This document shows positions 51,523 through 59,709 of a stretch of 59,709 bases of DNA, piece by piece. Under the pieces are notes generated by a model. The model was not told the DNA's origin. It saw nothing but the letters and a program-made list of their open reading frames with translations, and did not search any database. How positions within the stretch are numbered: position 1 is the stretch's first letter; every line of letters begins with the position of its first letter. Source of the DNA: Streptomyces sp. CoH27 (lineage in GTDB: Bacteria > Actinomycetota > Actinomycetes > Streptomycetales > Streptomycetaceae); assembly GCF_020181035.1 (NCBI RefSeq), contig NZ_JAIQYY010000014.1:156682-216390 (forward strand). The letters run 5' to 3'. A program made the position numbers and the translations under genes.

Positions 51523-51999
51523 GTGAGTGCGAAGAAGGATCCGAGCGTCTGGCAGGGCTTCAAAGCCTTCCTGATGCGCGGCAACGTCGTCGATCTGGCA
51601 GTCGCGGTGGTCATCGGCGCGGCCTTCACGAACATCGTGAACTCGGTGGTCAAGGGGGTCATCAACCCGCTGGTCGGAGCGATCGGCACGCAGAACCTGG
51701 ATCACTACAGCTCCTGCCTGAAGGCCCCGTGCCAGGTGGCCGCGGACGGCACGGTCAAGAGCGGTGTGCCGATCCTGTGGGGCTCTGTCCTCGGTGCCAC
51801 GCTGACCTTCCTGATCACCGCGGCGGTCGTGTACTTCCTGATGGTTCTGCCGATGTCGAAGTACCTGGCCCGGCAGGCGGCGCAGAAGGCCGCGCGGGAG
51901 GGCACGAAGGAGGTCATCGAGGTGACCGAGCTGGAAGTGCTCAAGGAGATCCGCGACGCGCTGGTCGCGCAGCGTGGCTCGGGACACGACGAGCGCTGA
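51523..51999 (+). CDS. mscL: Large-conductance mechanosensitive channel
   Basis: A 158-residue MscL. GNVVDLAVAVVIGAAFTNIV is the pore helix, the periplasmic loop contains two cysteines (SSCLKAPCQ), and a second helix and the cytoplasmic VTELEVLKEIRDALVAQ bundle follow. It opens under membrane tension to release solutes. GTG 51523 follows GAGGAGAGT. Confidence 0.95.
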   Translation: MSAKKDPSVWQGFKAFLMRGNVVDLAVAVVIGAAFTNIVNSVVKGVINPLVGAIGTQNLDHYSSCLKAPCQVAADGTVKSGVPILWGSVLGATLTFLITAAVVYFLMVLPMSKYLARQAAQKAAREGTKEVIEVTELEVLKEIRDALVAQRGSGHDER

Positions 52000-52018
52000 C
52001 GGCGCTGCCGCGAGCGGC

Positions 52019-52195
52019 TCAGAGGTGGTGGGGCGGCTTCTCGTCGAGGAAGCGCTTCAGGTCGGCCGCGCTGTCACCCTCCGTACGCTCGCCCCACCCG
52101 CGGTCGGTGTCGTCCGAGGACTGCTGGTCCAGCGGGTCGTCGAAGACCAGTCGGGGCTTCGGGTCGCGGGGCTCGGATTCCGGGGCGGTGCTCAT
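52019..52195 (-). CDS. Small conserved-looking acidic protein
   Basis: A 58-residue ORF: MSTAPESEPRDPKPRLVFDD, then DPLDQQSSDDTDRGWGERT, and an end DLKRFLDEKPPHHL. No family assigned; a short acidic protein of this type is common near mscL in Streptomyces. Convergent with mscL, 19 bp away. The coding frame shows high GC at third positions. Confidence 0.7.
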   Translation of the reverse strand: MSTAPESEPRDPKPRLVFDDPLDQQSSDDTDRGWGERTEGDSAADLKRFLDEKPPHHL

Positions 52196-52365
52196 GCGTC
52201 AAGAGTACGGCCCCGCTCCCGGCTGCCGGTTCTTCCGCGGGCGTGGCCGCCGTGATCCGCACCGTCCGCACCATCTGACCTGCGTTTCCGTCAGGTCTGT
52301 GAACCCTCGTCGGCTTGTGAATCGTGCACAAGATTTTGGCCCGGATTTCTGCTGTCCTGGGAGGC

Positions 52366-53604
52366 ATGACGTCGAGTTCCGCACCGACGCCCGCCTCGTC
52401 GGGCGCACCCCAGTCCCCCGGGCTCCTGCGCCGGCTCACCGCGCGCGGGCGCGACGAAGTGCACCGGGTCTCCTCCCCGCTAGAGCTCTTCTTCGACCTG
52501 TGCTTCGTCGTGGCGATCGCGCAGGCCGGCGTCCAGCTGGTGCACGCCGTGGCAGGAGGGCACGCGGGCGACGGAATTCTCAACTACGCCATGCAGTTCT
52601 TCGCCATCTGGTGGGCCTGGATGAACTTCACCTGGTTCGCCTCGGCGTACGACAACGACGACGCCCTCTACCGAGTCGTCACCCTGGTGCAGATCGCCGG
52701 CGTCCTGGTGCTGGCCGCCGGCATTTCCCGAGCCTTCCAGCATCACGACTATCTGGTGGTCTGGCTCGGCTACCTGATCATGCGGCTGGCGATGGCCGCA
52801 CAGTGGCTGAGAGCCGCGAGCTCGGCCTCGGGCACGGAGAGAACCATGGCGCTCCGGTACGCAACCGGCGTGCTGCTGTGCCTGGTCGGCTGGCTCGGCC
52901 TGGTGCTGCTTCCCGGTCCTGCCCGGCCCTGGGTCTTCCTCGTGATGGCGATCGTCGAGATGTGCGTGCCGCTGTACGCCGAGAAGAGCTACGAGACCTC
53001 CTGGCATCCGCATCACATCGCCGAGCGGTACGGCCTGTTCACCATCATCGTGCTCGGCGAGACGATCTCCGCGGCGACGGTCGCCGTGAAGTCGGCCGTG
53101 GACGAGCACTCCGCGCTGGGCGAGCTGCTGCCGATCGCGGCGGGCGGTCTCCTGATCGTCTTCTCCGCATGGTGGATCTACTTCGTGGTGCCCATCCACG
53201 GCCATCTGCGCTCCAACGGGCAAGCGTTCCTCTGGGGTTACGGCCACTACCTGATCTTCGCCTCGGCCGCGGCGATCGGCGCCGGCCTGGAGGTGGCCGT
53301 GGAACAGGCGGTCGGCAAGGCCCATGTCTCCACACTGTCCGCCTCGGCTGCCGTGACCCTGCCCACGGCGCTGTACCTGCTGACCGTCTGGGGCCTGCAT
53401 TCGCGGCACTTCAAGGTCGGCATCACCCAGCAACTGGTACTGCCGGTCACGGCGCTGCTGGTGATCTGCTGCACCTTCCTGGGCCACGGGGCGGTTCTCG
53501 CGGCGGGACTCGTGTCCGCGGCCGCGGTCGCGACCGGGGTGACGCTGACGGCGCGCATGGTCGGCAGAGAGCGTGCGGTGAGTGCCGCCGCGTCCGCCGA
53601 CTGA
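52366..53604 (+). CDS. LtrA-like (low temperature requirement A) membrane protein
   Basis: A 412-residue membrane protein with about ten helices, family LtrA (PF06772-type). Key motifs: SSPLELFFDLCFVVAIAQ, FFAIWWAWMNFTWFASAYDNDD and ERYGLFTIIVLGETI. ATG 52366 has GGGAGG only one base away; GTG 52324 is an alternative. Function unclear. Confidence 0.82.
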   Translation: MTSSSAPTPASSGAPQSPGLLRRLTARGRDEVHRVSSPLELFFDLCFVVAIAQAGVQLVHAVAGGHAGDGILNYAMQFFAIWWAWMNFTWFASAYDNDDALYRVVTLVQIAGVLVLAAGISRAFQHHDYLVVWLGYLIMRLAMAAQWLRAASSASGTERTMALRYATGVLLCLVGWLGLVLLPGPARPWVFLVMAIVEMCVPLYAEKSYETSWHPHHIAERYGLFTIIVLGETISAATVAVKSAVDEHSALGELLPIAAGGLLIVFSAWWIYFVVPIHGHLRSNGQAFLWGYGHYLIFASAAAIGAGLEVAVEQAVGKAHVSTLSASAAVTLPTALYLLTVWGLHSRHFKVGITQQLVLPVTALLVICCTFLGHGAVLAAGLVSAAAVATGVTLTARMVGRERAVSAAASAD

Positions 53605-53642
53605 ACCCTCGGCGCTGGCTTCGGCGGGCCAGACTTGCCCTC

Positions 53643-54671
53643 ATGACAGTTGACGCATTGACGGACGTCGCCGGGGTGCGGGTGGGACACGCCACCCGCC
53701 GCGGGGACGGCTGGCTCACCGGCACCACCGTCGTCCTCGCTCCGGAGGGCGGCGCCGTCGCCGCCGTGGACGTACGCGGCGGCGGCCCCGGCACCAAGGA
53801 GACCGACGCACTCGACCCGCGCAACGTGGTGCAGCGCGTCGACGCGATCGCGCTGACCGGGGGCAGCGCGTACGGGCTCGATGCGGCATCCGGAGTGATG
53901 GCCTGGCTGGAGGAGCGGGGACGCGGAGTGCGGGTGGGGCCGGATCCGGCGCACGTCGTACCAGTGGTACCCACCGCGTGTCTCTTCGATCTGGGGCGCG
54001 GAGGGACCTTCGGCGCGCGGCCCGACGCGGCGATGGGACGCTCGGCGGTGGAGGCCGCGGCGGCGAGTGCGCCGGGCGCGCGGGTGCCCGAGGGGTGTGT
54101 GGGGGCCGGCACGGGCGCCGTGGCGGGGCGGATCAAAGGTGGGGTGGGCACCGCGAGCGCGGTGCTCGATTCGGGGATCACCGTGGCCGCGCTGGCGGTC
54201 GTGAACGCCGCGGGGGCCGTGGTGGATCAGGGTACGGGGGCGCTGTACGGGGAGTTGTTGCTGCAGGGGCGGGTGGAGTATCCGGAGGAGCACGTGCTTG
54301 TCGCGGCGCGCCGGAGGCTCGACGAAACGGCTGCCAGGAACGCGCCGCCGCCGCTCAACACGACGCTCGCGGTGGTCGCGACCGATGCGGATCTCTCCAA
54401 GGCACAGGCGCAGAAGCTGGCCGGGACGGCGCACGACGGGATCGCGCGGGCCGTACGGCCGGTGCACCTCATGCACGACGGGGACACGGTGTTCGCGCTC
54501 GCGACCGGTGCGCGCCCGCTGGACGGGCACCCTTTGGCGCTCAACGACATCCTGGCCGCCGGCGCGGATCTCGTGACACGCGCGATCGTGCGGGGGGTGC
54601 GCGCCGCCGAGTCGGTCGACGGGCCGGGCGGAGTGTGGCCGTCGTACGGGGAGTTGTACGGGGGACGGTAG
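53643..54671 (+). CDS. P1 family (S58/DmpA-NylC type) self-processing peptidase
   Basis: A 342-residue Ntn-type hydrolase. Landmarks: VGHATRRGDGWLTGTTVV, DVRGGGPGTKETDAL, LTGGSAYGLDAASGVMAWLEE, and the probable autocleavage Asn-Thr in PPPLNTTLAVVATD (nucleophile Thr, as in NylC). No signal peptide. Natural substrate unknown. Confidence 0.85.
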   Translation: MTVDALTDVAGVRVGHATRRGDGWLTGTTVVLAPEGGAVAAVDVRGGGPGTKETDALDPRNVVQRVDAIALTGGSAYGLDAASGVMAWLEERGRGVRVGPDPAHVVPVVPTACLFDLGRGGTFGARPDAAMGRSAVEAAAASAPGARVPEGCVGAGTGAVAGRIKGGVGTASAVLDSGITVAALAVVNAAGAVVDQGTGALYGELLLQGRVEYPEEHVLVAARRRLDETAARNAPPPLNTTLAVVATDADLSKAQAQKLAGTAHDGIARAVRPVHLMHDGDTVFALATGARPLDGHPLALNDILAAGADLVTRAIVRGVRAAESVDGPGGVWPSYGELYGGR

Positions 54672-54772
54672 GGGTGGTGCAGGGGCGGGACGCTCGCCCT
54701 CTCGCGCACGGGGGCTTGGTGGGGCTGGATTGTCGCGGTTCTGTCACGTGATGGTGTTCGGGGGAGTTGGCG

Positions 54773-54778
54773 GGAACC
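54773..54778 (+). promoter_or_regulatory. Sigma-E-like -35 for the L,D-transpeptidase gene
   Basis: GGAACC at 54773-54778 matches the -35 of envelope-stress sigma-E promoters. A -10 with the expected GTC is not clear; ACTCT at 54796-54800 is a poor match. Confidence 0.25.
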
Positions 54779-54852
54779 TTCGCGGGCGCCGGTGCACTCT
54801 TTCTTCACGCACTGGAACGGATCACGCACATCACATGAACCTGGAGCAGCCC

Positions 54853-56070
54853 GTGACAACGCCGGACATTGCAGCGCGGCGCGCACTGGGGGCCTGTGCC
54901 GCCCTGATGGTCGGCGCCCTCACCCTGACCGCGTGCGGCGGCAACGCCAACGCCACCAACGACGACAAGGGCGGGAAGGACTCCCCCAAGACGTCAACGG
55001 CGAAGATCGTGATCTCGGCGAAGGACGGGTCGACCAGCGCGTCCATCAACGCGACCGGTGTGACGGTCAGCGGCGGCAAGCTGACCGACGTGAAGATGAG
55101 CGTGGCGGGGTCCGGGCAGGCCGTGGCCGGGGCGATGTCGGCGGACGGCAGCAGCTGGAAGCCGAAGGAACGGCTGGAGCGCGGGACGAAGTACGAGATA
55201 GACGCGACCGCGAAGGACGCGAACGGGCGCACGGCGGCGGCCAACTCCATCTTCACCACCGTCACCTCGGCGAACAGTTTCATCGGCACCTACACGCCGG
55301 ACGACGGCAGCACGGTCGGGGTGGGCATGCCGGTGTCGTTCACCTTCGACAAGGCGATCACCGACAAGAAGGCCGTGCAGTCGCACATCACGGTCAACTC
55401 CAGCAGTGGCCAGCAGGTGGTCGGGCACTGGTTCGGTGACCAGCGGCTGGACTTCCGGCCGCAGGAGTACTGGAAGGCCGGCTCCAAGGTCACGATGAAG
55501 ATCGACCTGGACGGGGTCCAGGGGGCGAACGGCGTCTACGGGGTGCAGAAGAAGACCGTCTCCTTCACCGTCGGGCGGGCACAGGTGTCCACCGTCGACG
55601 CCAACACGCAGACGATGACGGTCGTACGGGACGGCCAGACGATCAAGACGGTGCCGGTCTCCACGGGCAGCTCCCAGCACACGACGTACAACGGGCAGAT
55701 GGTGATCTCCGAGAAGTTCACGCAGACCCGCATGAACAGCCAGACGGTCGGCCTGGGCGGCGAGTACGACATCCCGGACGTGCCGCACGCGATGCGCCTG
55801 ACGGAGTCCGGCACGTTCATCCACGGCAACTACTGGTACAACAAGGGCAACCCGCCCTTCGGCCGCGAGGGCACCAGCCACGGCTGCGTCGGCATGGCGG
55901 ACGTGCAGGGCGCGCAGGGCGACACGACGGCCAAGTGGTTCTACGACAACTCGCTCGTCGGGGACGTCGTGATCGTGAAGAACTCCCCCGACACGACCGT
56001 CGCCCCGGACAACGGGCTGAACGGCTGGAACATGTCGTGGAGCGCCTGGATCGCGGGAAGTGCCGTCTGA
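54853..56070 (+). CDS. Lipoprotein L,D-transpeptidase (YkuD)
   Basis: A 405-residue lipoprotein. GTG 54853 has GGAG 6 bases upstream, giving a signal peptide with lipobox LTAC near residue 30. Two Ig-like domains follow (about 50-270), then a YkuD catalytic domain with FIHGNYWYNKG and the nucleophile Cys in TSHGCVGM, and a short C-terminal tail. It makes 3-3 peptidoglycan cross-links. Confidence 0.93.
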   Translation: MTTPDIAARRALGACAALMVGALTLTACGGNANATNDDKGGKDSPKTSTAKIVISAKDGSTSASINATGVTVSGGKLTDVKMSVAGSGQAVAGAMSADGSSWKPKERLERGTKYEIDATAKDANGRTAAANSIFTTVTSANSFIGTYTPDDGSTVGVGMPVSFTFDKAITDKKAVQSHITVNSSSGQQVVGHWFGDQRLDFRPQEYWKAGSKVTMKIDLDGVQGANGVYGVQKKTVSFTVGRAQVSTVDANTQTMTVVRDGQTIKTVPVSTGSSQHTTYNGQMVISEKFTQTRMNSQTVGLGGEYDIPDVPHAMRLTESGTFIHGNYWYNKGNPPFGREGTSHGCVGMADVQGAQGDTTAKWFYDNSLVGDVVIVKNSPDTTVAPDNGLNGWNMSWSAWIAGSAV

Positions 56071-56226
56071 CGGCGACTTTTGACGCCATGTGGGGCCGCG
56101 CGGGAACTTCTCGCGCGGCCCGCGCGTTTTCCCGGCGTACGTTTTCTCGGTTCCCGGACATGATGTCCGACAGAGGGGCTACGGTATGCACCCACAAGGT
56201 GACATGCAGCAACGCCGGGAGATGCC

Positions 56227-56982
56227 TTGAGCGTTCCGTACGAGACAGCAGCGTACGAACCAGCCGAGTCGCCCGAGTCTCCGGAGGAGCATCTCGCGCG
56301 GCTCCTCGGCCGTGCCCTGAACTCCTTCGAACTGCCCGACGAGGTGATAAGGCAGCTCGACTGTGCGCTGGCACACGACAGTTCGCTGCACTCCGCGTAT
56401 CACAGCGCAGGGCGGCACCGGGAGACGTACCGGCACACCTGGCTGCTCGCCGACGGTTCGGCGGTCACGCTGTGGGAGCTCGTGCACAACCCCGCGCCGG
56501 GCGAAGCCCCGGAGCACGAGGTGTACGTCGAGGAGGAGGAGCTGCAGGCGGCCACCGCGCGGCTCGGGCTGCCGCCGGACGCGCCGGAGTTCGAGTTGCC
56601 CGCGCTGATGCGGCTGTGGGCGATGCCCGAGCCCCGGCATGTGTTCGCCTCCGACGACTCGGCGGACCACGCGCGCCGGCTTCTGCGCCGTGCGGAGAAC
56701 CCGGACCGGCCCGGCGCGGAGACAGCGACGCTGCTGGCGACGGCGACCGCGCACGAGATCACCCAGGCCTTCGGGCACCCCGGGCGGGCCGGGCGGGCCG
56801 GGCGGGTGGGATTGAGCTACGCGCTGTACGAGCACGCGTTCCTGCTGCCGGACGCGAGCGAGGTCTCCCTGTGGGAGGTCGAGCACACGGCCACGCCCGA
56901 CGGGCGGCACATGTGCGAGGTCTACATGTCGGAGGACGCCGCCCGGGACGCCATGGAGCGGCGCGCGGCTCGGCAGGGGTAG
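56227..56982 (+). CDS. DUF6227-type protein
   Basis: A 251-residue acidic soluble protein. It has two similar modules: ETYRHTWLLADGSAVTLWELVHN near residue 65, and YEHAFLLPDASEVSLWEVEHT near residue 205. A duplicated WL/LLxDxSxVxLWE unit is therefore evident. TTG 56227 follows GGGAG. I know it only as a Streptomyces family (DUF6227); function unknown. Confidence 0.78.
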   Translation: MSVPYETAAYEPAESPESPEEHLARLLGRALNSFELPDEVIRQLDCALAHDSSLHSAYHSAGRHRETYRHTWLLADGSAVTLWELVHNPAPGEAPEHEVYVEEEELQAATARLGLPPDAPEFELPALMRLWAMPEPRHVFASDDSADHARRLLRRAENPDRPGAETATLLATATAHEITQAFGHPGRAGRAGRVGLSYALYEHAFLLPDASEVSLWEVEHTATPDGRHMCEVYMSEDAARDAMERRAARQG

Positions 56983-57043
56983 CGCGCACGGACGTGCGAG
57001 GTGCGCGCCCAATGCGAGGGGCGTGGCCGGTTCTCGGGCGCCG

Positions 57044-57112
57044 GAGCGCTCTTCAGCCGTCAGCCTGAGCGCTCTTCAGCCGTCAGCCGGAGTGCTCTTC
57101 AGCCGTCAGCGA
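57044..57112. repeat. Three 23-bp tandem repeats
   Basis: Copies at 57044-57066, 57067-57089 and 57090-57112 share GCTCTTCAGCCGTCAGC, copy 3 with one change in its first four bases. Copy 3 contains the stop and last codons of the small membrane protein on the minus strand. Confidence 0.85.
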
Positions 57113-57350
57113 GTTGCCGTATCAGGCCCGCGAACGCGTCCTGTTCCGCGGGGGTCAGCTCGACGGATTCCAGCGGGGGCCCGACCCGGGGCTGGCGCGG
57201 CAGGGCCGGGAGCAGGGCCGTGGTGCGGCGGGTGGGGGCCTGAAGGCCAGTGCGGCCCAGCAGGCGCAGCAGGACGACGGCCCAGACGACGGCCGCCACA
57301 GCGAGGACGGCCACGCCGATCAGCTGGAGAGTCGGGACGTGCTCAGGCAT
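57099..57350 (-). CDS. Small single-pass membrane protein
   Basis: An 83-residue protein with one helix (QLIGVAVLAVAAVVWAVVLL) and a cytoplasmic tail ending ELTPAEQDAFAGLIRQLADG. ATG 57350 is favoured over an upstream in-frame start at 57422, which lies inside the fruA terminator region. Function unknown. Confidence 0.7.
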   Translation of the reverse strand: MPEHVPTLQLIGVAVLAVAAVVWAVVLLRLLGRTGLQAPTRRTTALLPALPRQPRVGPPLESVELTPAEQDAFAGLIRQLADG

Positions 57351-57366
57351 GCGTCCCAGTACACAC

Positions 57367-57396
57367 CACGGTCCGGGACTTTGGTCCCGGACCGTG
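57367..57396. terminator. Terminator downstream of fruA
   Basis: CACGGTCCGGGAC (57367-57379) pairs perfectly with GTCCCGGACCGTG (57384-57396), loop TTTG. It is 75 bases after the fruA stop. Confidence 0.88.
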
Positions 57397-57470
57397 ACGT
57401 ATCTCGCAGGTGCCGTGAACAACTCACAGCGAACTAAAGGGACAAGATGCGGCGTGGGGTGGCGCGGAGG

Positions 57471-59645
57471 TCAGGCCGCCACCGGCTGCTTGGTCTCCTT
57501 CGGGGTCGTGGCCGGGTTGGCCGCGGGGTCGCCGCCGGCCGTGGGTTCGGGGGTCTGCTTGCGCATGCCCTTGAGGAGGACGACCAGGGCCGTGGTGGCG
57601 CAGACGCCGGCCGCGATGGCGATCAGGTAGAGGAACGGGTTGCCGATCAGCGGGACCACGAAGATGCCGCCGTGCGGGGCGCGCAGGGTGGCACCGAAAG
57701 CCATGGACAGGGCGCCGGTGAGCGCTCCGCCGACCATCGACGAGGGGATGACCCGCAGCGGGTCCGCCGCCGCGAACGGGATCGCGCCTTCGGAGATGAA
57801 GGAGGCGCCCAGGACCCAGGCGGCCTTGCCGTTCTCGCGCTCGGTCTGGGTGAAGAGCCTGCCGCGCACGGTGGTGGCCAGGGCCATCGCCAGCGGCGGG
57901 ACCATGCCGGCCGCCATCACCGCGGCCATGATCTTCATCGCGGAGTCGCTGGGGTTGGAGACCGCGATGCCGGCCGTGGCGAAGGTGTAGGCGACCTTGT
58001 TGACCGGGCCGCCCAGGTCGAAGCACATCATCAGGCCGAGCAGGGCGCCGAGCAGGATGGCGTTGGTGCCGGTGAGACTGTTCAGCCAGTCGGTGAGGCC
58101 CTTCTGGGCGGAGGCGATGGGCTTGCCGATCACGACGAACATCAGGAATCCGACGATCGCCGAGGAGATCAGCGGGATCACCACCACCGGCATGATGCCG
58201 CGCAGCGCCGGGGGGATCTGCACCCTCTGGATCGCCAGCACCACGCCACCGGCGATGAGACCGGCGGCCAGGCCGCCGAGGAAGCCCGCGTTGATGGTCA
58301 CCGAGATCGCGCCGCCCACGAATCCGGGGACCAGGCCGGGCCGGTCGGCCATGCCGTAGGCGATGTAGCCGGCCAGGACCGGGACCAGGAAGCCGAAGGA
58401 GACGACGCCGATCTGGAACAGCAGGGCGCCCCAGCTGTCGGTCTGGGTCCACACGAAGTGGTCCATCACCGACGGCGCCTTGTTGATCTTGTAGCCGCCG
58501 ATCGCGAACCCGAGGGCGATGAGCAGGCCGCCCGCGGCGACGAACGGGACCATGTAGCTGACGCCGGACATCAGCCACTTGCGGAGCTTGGTGCCGTACC
58601 CCTCGGTGGAGTCGCCCGCGCGCTCGACCGGCGTGCTGCCCGACGCGGGCGCCGGGGCGCTCGCCTCGCCGCGCGCCGCCTTCCCGCGCACCTCGCTGAT
58701 GAGTTCGGCGGGGCGGTTGATGCCCGCCTTCACGCCGACGTCGACGGTCGGCTTGCCCGCGAAGCGGTCCTTGTCGCGTACGGGGACGTCGTGCGCGAAG
58801 ATCACGCCGTCCGCCGCCGCGATCACCGCGGGGTCGAGCCGGGTGAAGCCGGCCGAGCCCTGCGTCTCGACGACCAGCTCGACGCCCGCATCACGGCCCG
58901 CGTTCTCCAGGGACTCGGCCGCCATGTAGGTGTGCGCGATACCGGTCGGGCAGGAGGTGACGGCGACGATACGGAAGGGGCGTTCGCCGGAGTCCGCGTC
59001 GGAGCCGGCGCCCGCAGGAGTCGTCTGCGCCGGGGCGGGCGCGTCCTGCGTCTTCGTCTGCGCCGCTGTGGTGACCGCTGCGGCGCCGGCGGAGGCCGCC
59101 ACCGGCGTCGCAGCGGTGTTCTCGGGGGCGCTCACGGCGCCCTCAGCGGCGCTCGTCGCGCCCTCCCCCGCAGGCTCCGCCTCTGCGCGCGACGCCGACG
59201 GCGCCTCGTCGCCCCGGATCAGCGCCGCCGCGGTCCCCGCGTCGGCGACTGCGCGCAGGGCCGAGGTGAACTCGGCGTTCATCAGCTGACGGGCCAGGGA
59301 GGAGAGGATCGTGAGGTGGGCGTCGTCGGCACCGGCGGGGGCCGCGATCAGGAAGATCAGGTCGGCCGGGCCGTCCGGAGCGCCGAAGTCGATGCCCGCG
59401 GTGCTGCGGCCGAAGGCGAGGGTCGGCTCGGTGACGTGGGCGCTGCGGCAGTGCGGGATGCCGATGCCGCCGTCGAGGCCGGTCGGCATCTGGGCCTCGC
59501 GGGCGGCCACGTCGGCGAGGAAGCCCTCCAGGTCGGTCACCCGGCCCTGGGTCACCATGCGCTCGGCGAGGGCGCGCGCCGCCGCTTCCTTGGTGTCGGC
59601 GGACAGGTCGAGGTCGACCAGGTCCGCGGTGATCATGTCGCTCAT
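57471..59645 (-). CDS. fruA: PTS fructose permease IIABC
   Basis: A 724-residue three-domain PTS permease for fructose uptake and phosphorylation to fructose-1-phosphate. IIA is N-terminal (phosphohistidine in GIGIPHCRSAHV near residue 65), then an Ala/Pro-rich linker (150-220), IIB with the phosphocysteine in VAVTSCPTGIAHTYMAAE, and IIC (about 350-700) with 10 helices. Operon partners fruR and fruK are expected beyond the right edge; the last 64 bases of the window are only upstream sequence. Confidence 0.96.
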   Translation of the reverse strand: MSDMITADLVDLDLSADTKEAAARALAERMVTQGRVTDLEGFLADVAAREAQMPTGLDGGIGIPHCRSAHVTEPTLAFGRSTAGIDFGAPDGPADLIFLIAAPAGADDAHLTILSSLARQLMNAEFTSALRAVADAGTAAALIRGDEAPSASRAEAEPAGEGATSAAEGAVSAPENTAATPVAASAGAAAVTTAAQTKTQDAPAPAQTTPAGAGSDADSGERPFRIVAVTSCPTGIAHTYMAAESLENAGRDAGVELVVETQGSAGFTRLDPAVIAAADGVIFAHDVPVRDKDRFAGKPTVDVGVKAGINRPAELISEVRGKAARGEASAPAPASGSTPVERAGDSTEGYGTKLRKWLMSGVSYMVPFVAAGGLLIALGFAIGGYKINKAPSVMDHFVWTQTDSWGALLFQIGVVSFGFLVPVLAGYIAYGMADRPGLVPGFVGGAISVTINAGFLGGLAAGLIAGGVVLAIQRVQIPPALRGIMPVVVIPLISSAIVGFLMFVVIGKPIASAQKGLTDWLNSLTGTNAILLGALLGLMMCFDLGGPVNKVAYTFATAGIAVSNPSDSAMKIMAAVMAAGMVPPLAMALATTVRGRLFTQTERENGKAAWVLGASFISEGAIPFAAADPLRVIPSSMVGGALTGALSMAFGATLRAPHGGIFVVPLIGNPFLYLIAIAAGVCATTALVVLLKGMRKQTPEPTAGGDPAANPATTPKETKQPVAA

Positions 59646-59709
59646 CGCGGGCTCCTATGCACGCGTATCGCCCGGGGGGAGGGGTGGGCGGGGAGGGGGA
59701 CGGGGGTGC

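Noticed and set aside
49923..54671. 1582-codon open frame covering several plus-strand genes
   Set aside because: It runs across mtnP, SAF, mscL and LtrA genes in shifted frames and only joins the P1 peptidase frame at its end. The true genes have motifs and ribosome sites.

Overview
The window is a high-GC chromosomal segment of a Streptomyces-type actinomycete. The evidence is GC-biased third codon positions throughout, many GTG starts plus TTG and CTG starts, an SsgA-like sporulation protein, a Pmt protein O-mannosyltransferase, an Rpf-type muralytic protein, the Glp/GlpR gephyrin-like pair, and a gene order I recognise from the core region around ssgE and fruA of Streptomyces chromosomes. 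It is mostly conserved housekeeping sequence. I see no prophage, insertion sequence, CRISPR array or biosynthetic cluster.

Layout. 1-9.5 kb (mostly minus strand): a partial beta-propeller membrane protein, an ABC-F ATPase, a Uma2-type nuclease (plus), then ispE, rsmA, an Rpf/G5 muralytic protein, a TatD DNase and a zinc-ribbon protein. 9.6-16.7 kb: rsmI, divergent pmt, a Nudix hydrolase coupled to an unrecognised protein, a penicillin-binding protein and ssgE. 16.9-21.5 kb (plus): an ECF nickel/cobalt transporter operon whose permease has lost its membrane core, ohrR-ohr, a serine hydrolase, and a small DUF1876 protein on the other strand. 21.6-27 kb (minus): a beta-hydroxyacid dehydrogenase, an EamA transporter, a YbaK deacylase, an MMPL exporter and its TetR regulator. 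27.2-30.6 kb: a large tricorn-type protease. 30.6-36.6 kb: a Q-rich small protein, a three-gene overlapping operon (SDR, alpha/beta hydrolase, Baeyer-Villiger monooxygenase) divergent from a MerR regulator, exonuclease III and a GNAT.

36.6-43 kb: tRNA-Ala(CGC) and the molybdenum-cofactor / gephyrin-like cluster (galU, glp, moaC, mogA, a GNAT, glpR), with 5-formyltetrahydrofolate cyclo-ligase divergent from galU. 43-50.5 kb: a penicillin-acylase-type amidohydrolase, a K+/H+ antiporter, an MFS exporter, a small zinc-ribbon protein and an MTA phosphorylase. 50.5-59.7 kb: an orphan SAF/CpaB-like protein, mscL, a 58-residue protein, an LtrA-like protein, a P1 self-processing peptidase, a lipoprotein L,D-transpeptidase, a DUF6227 protein, a small membrane protein and the fructose PTS permease fruA, which runs to the window edge.

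The most unusual signals are these. (1) A CIRCE-like HrcA operator overlaps the ribosome binding site of the FmdB-type zinc-ribbon gene. (2) The NikM/CbiM-NikN/CbiN fusion keeps only its first helix and its PDGLE domain, and the junction carries a duplicated G/C-run repeat. A TTGCAA-N5-TCGCAA (Nur-like) box lies in its promoter. (3) Short repeats sit inside or at the ends of genes: a G-run/C-run element in glpR, a 25-bp triplet across the tricorn stop codon, and a 23-bp triplet across the stop of a small membrane protein gene. (4) Two DnaA boxes lie after the MTA phosphorylase gene. (5) A perfect 16-bp palindrome lies between the monooxygenase operon and merR. All functional statements are read from sequence and family knowledge; no database search was run.
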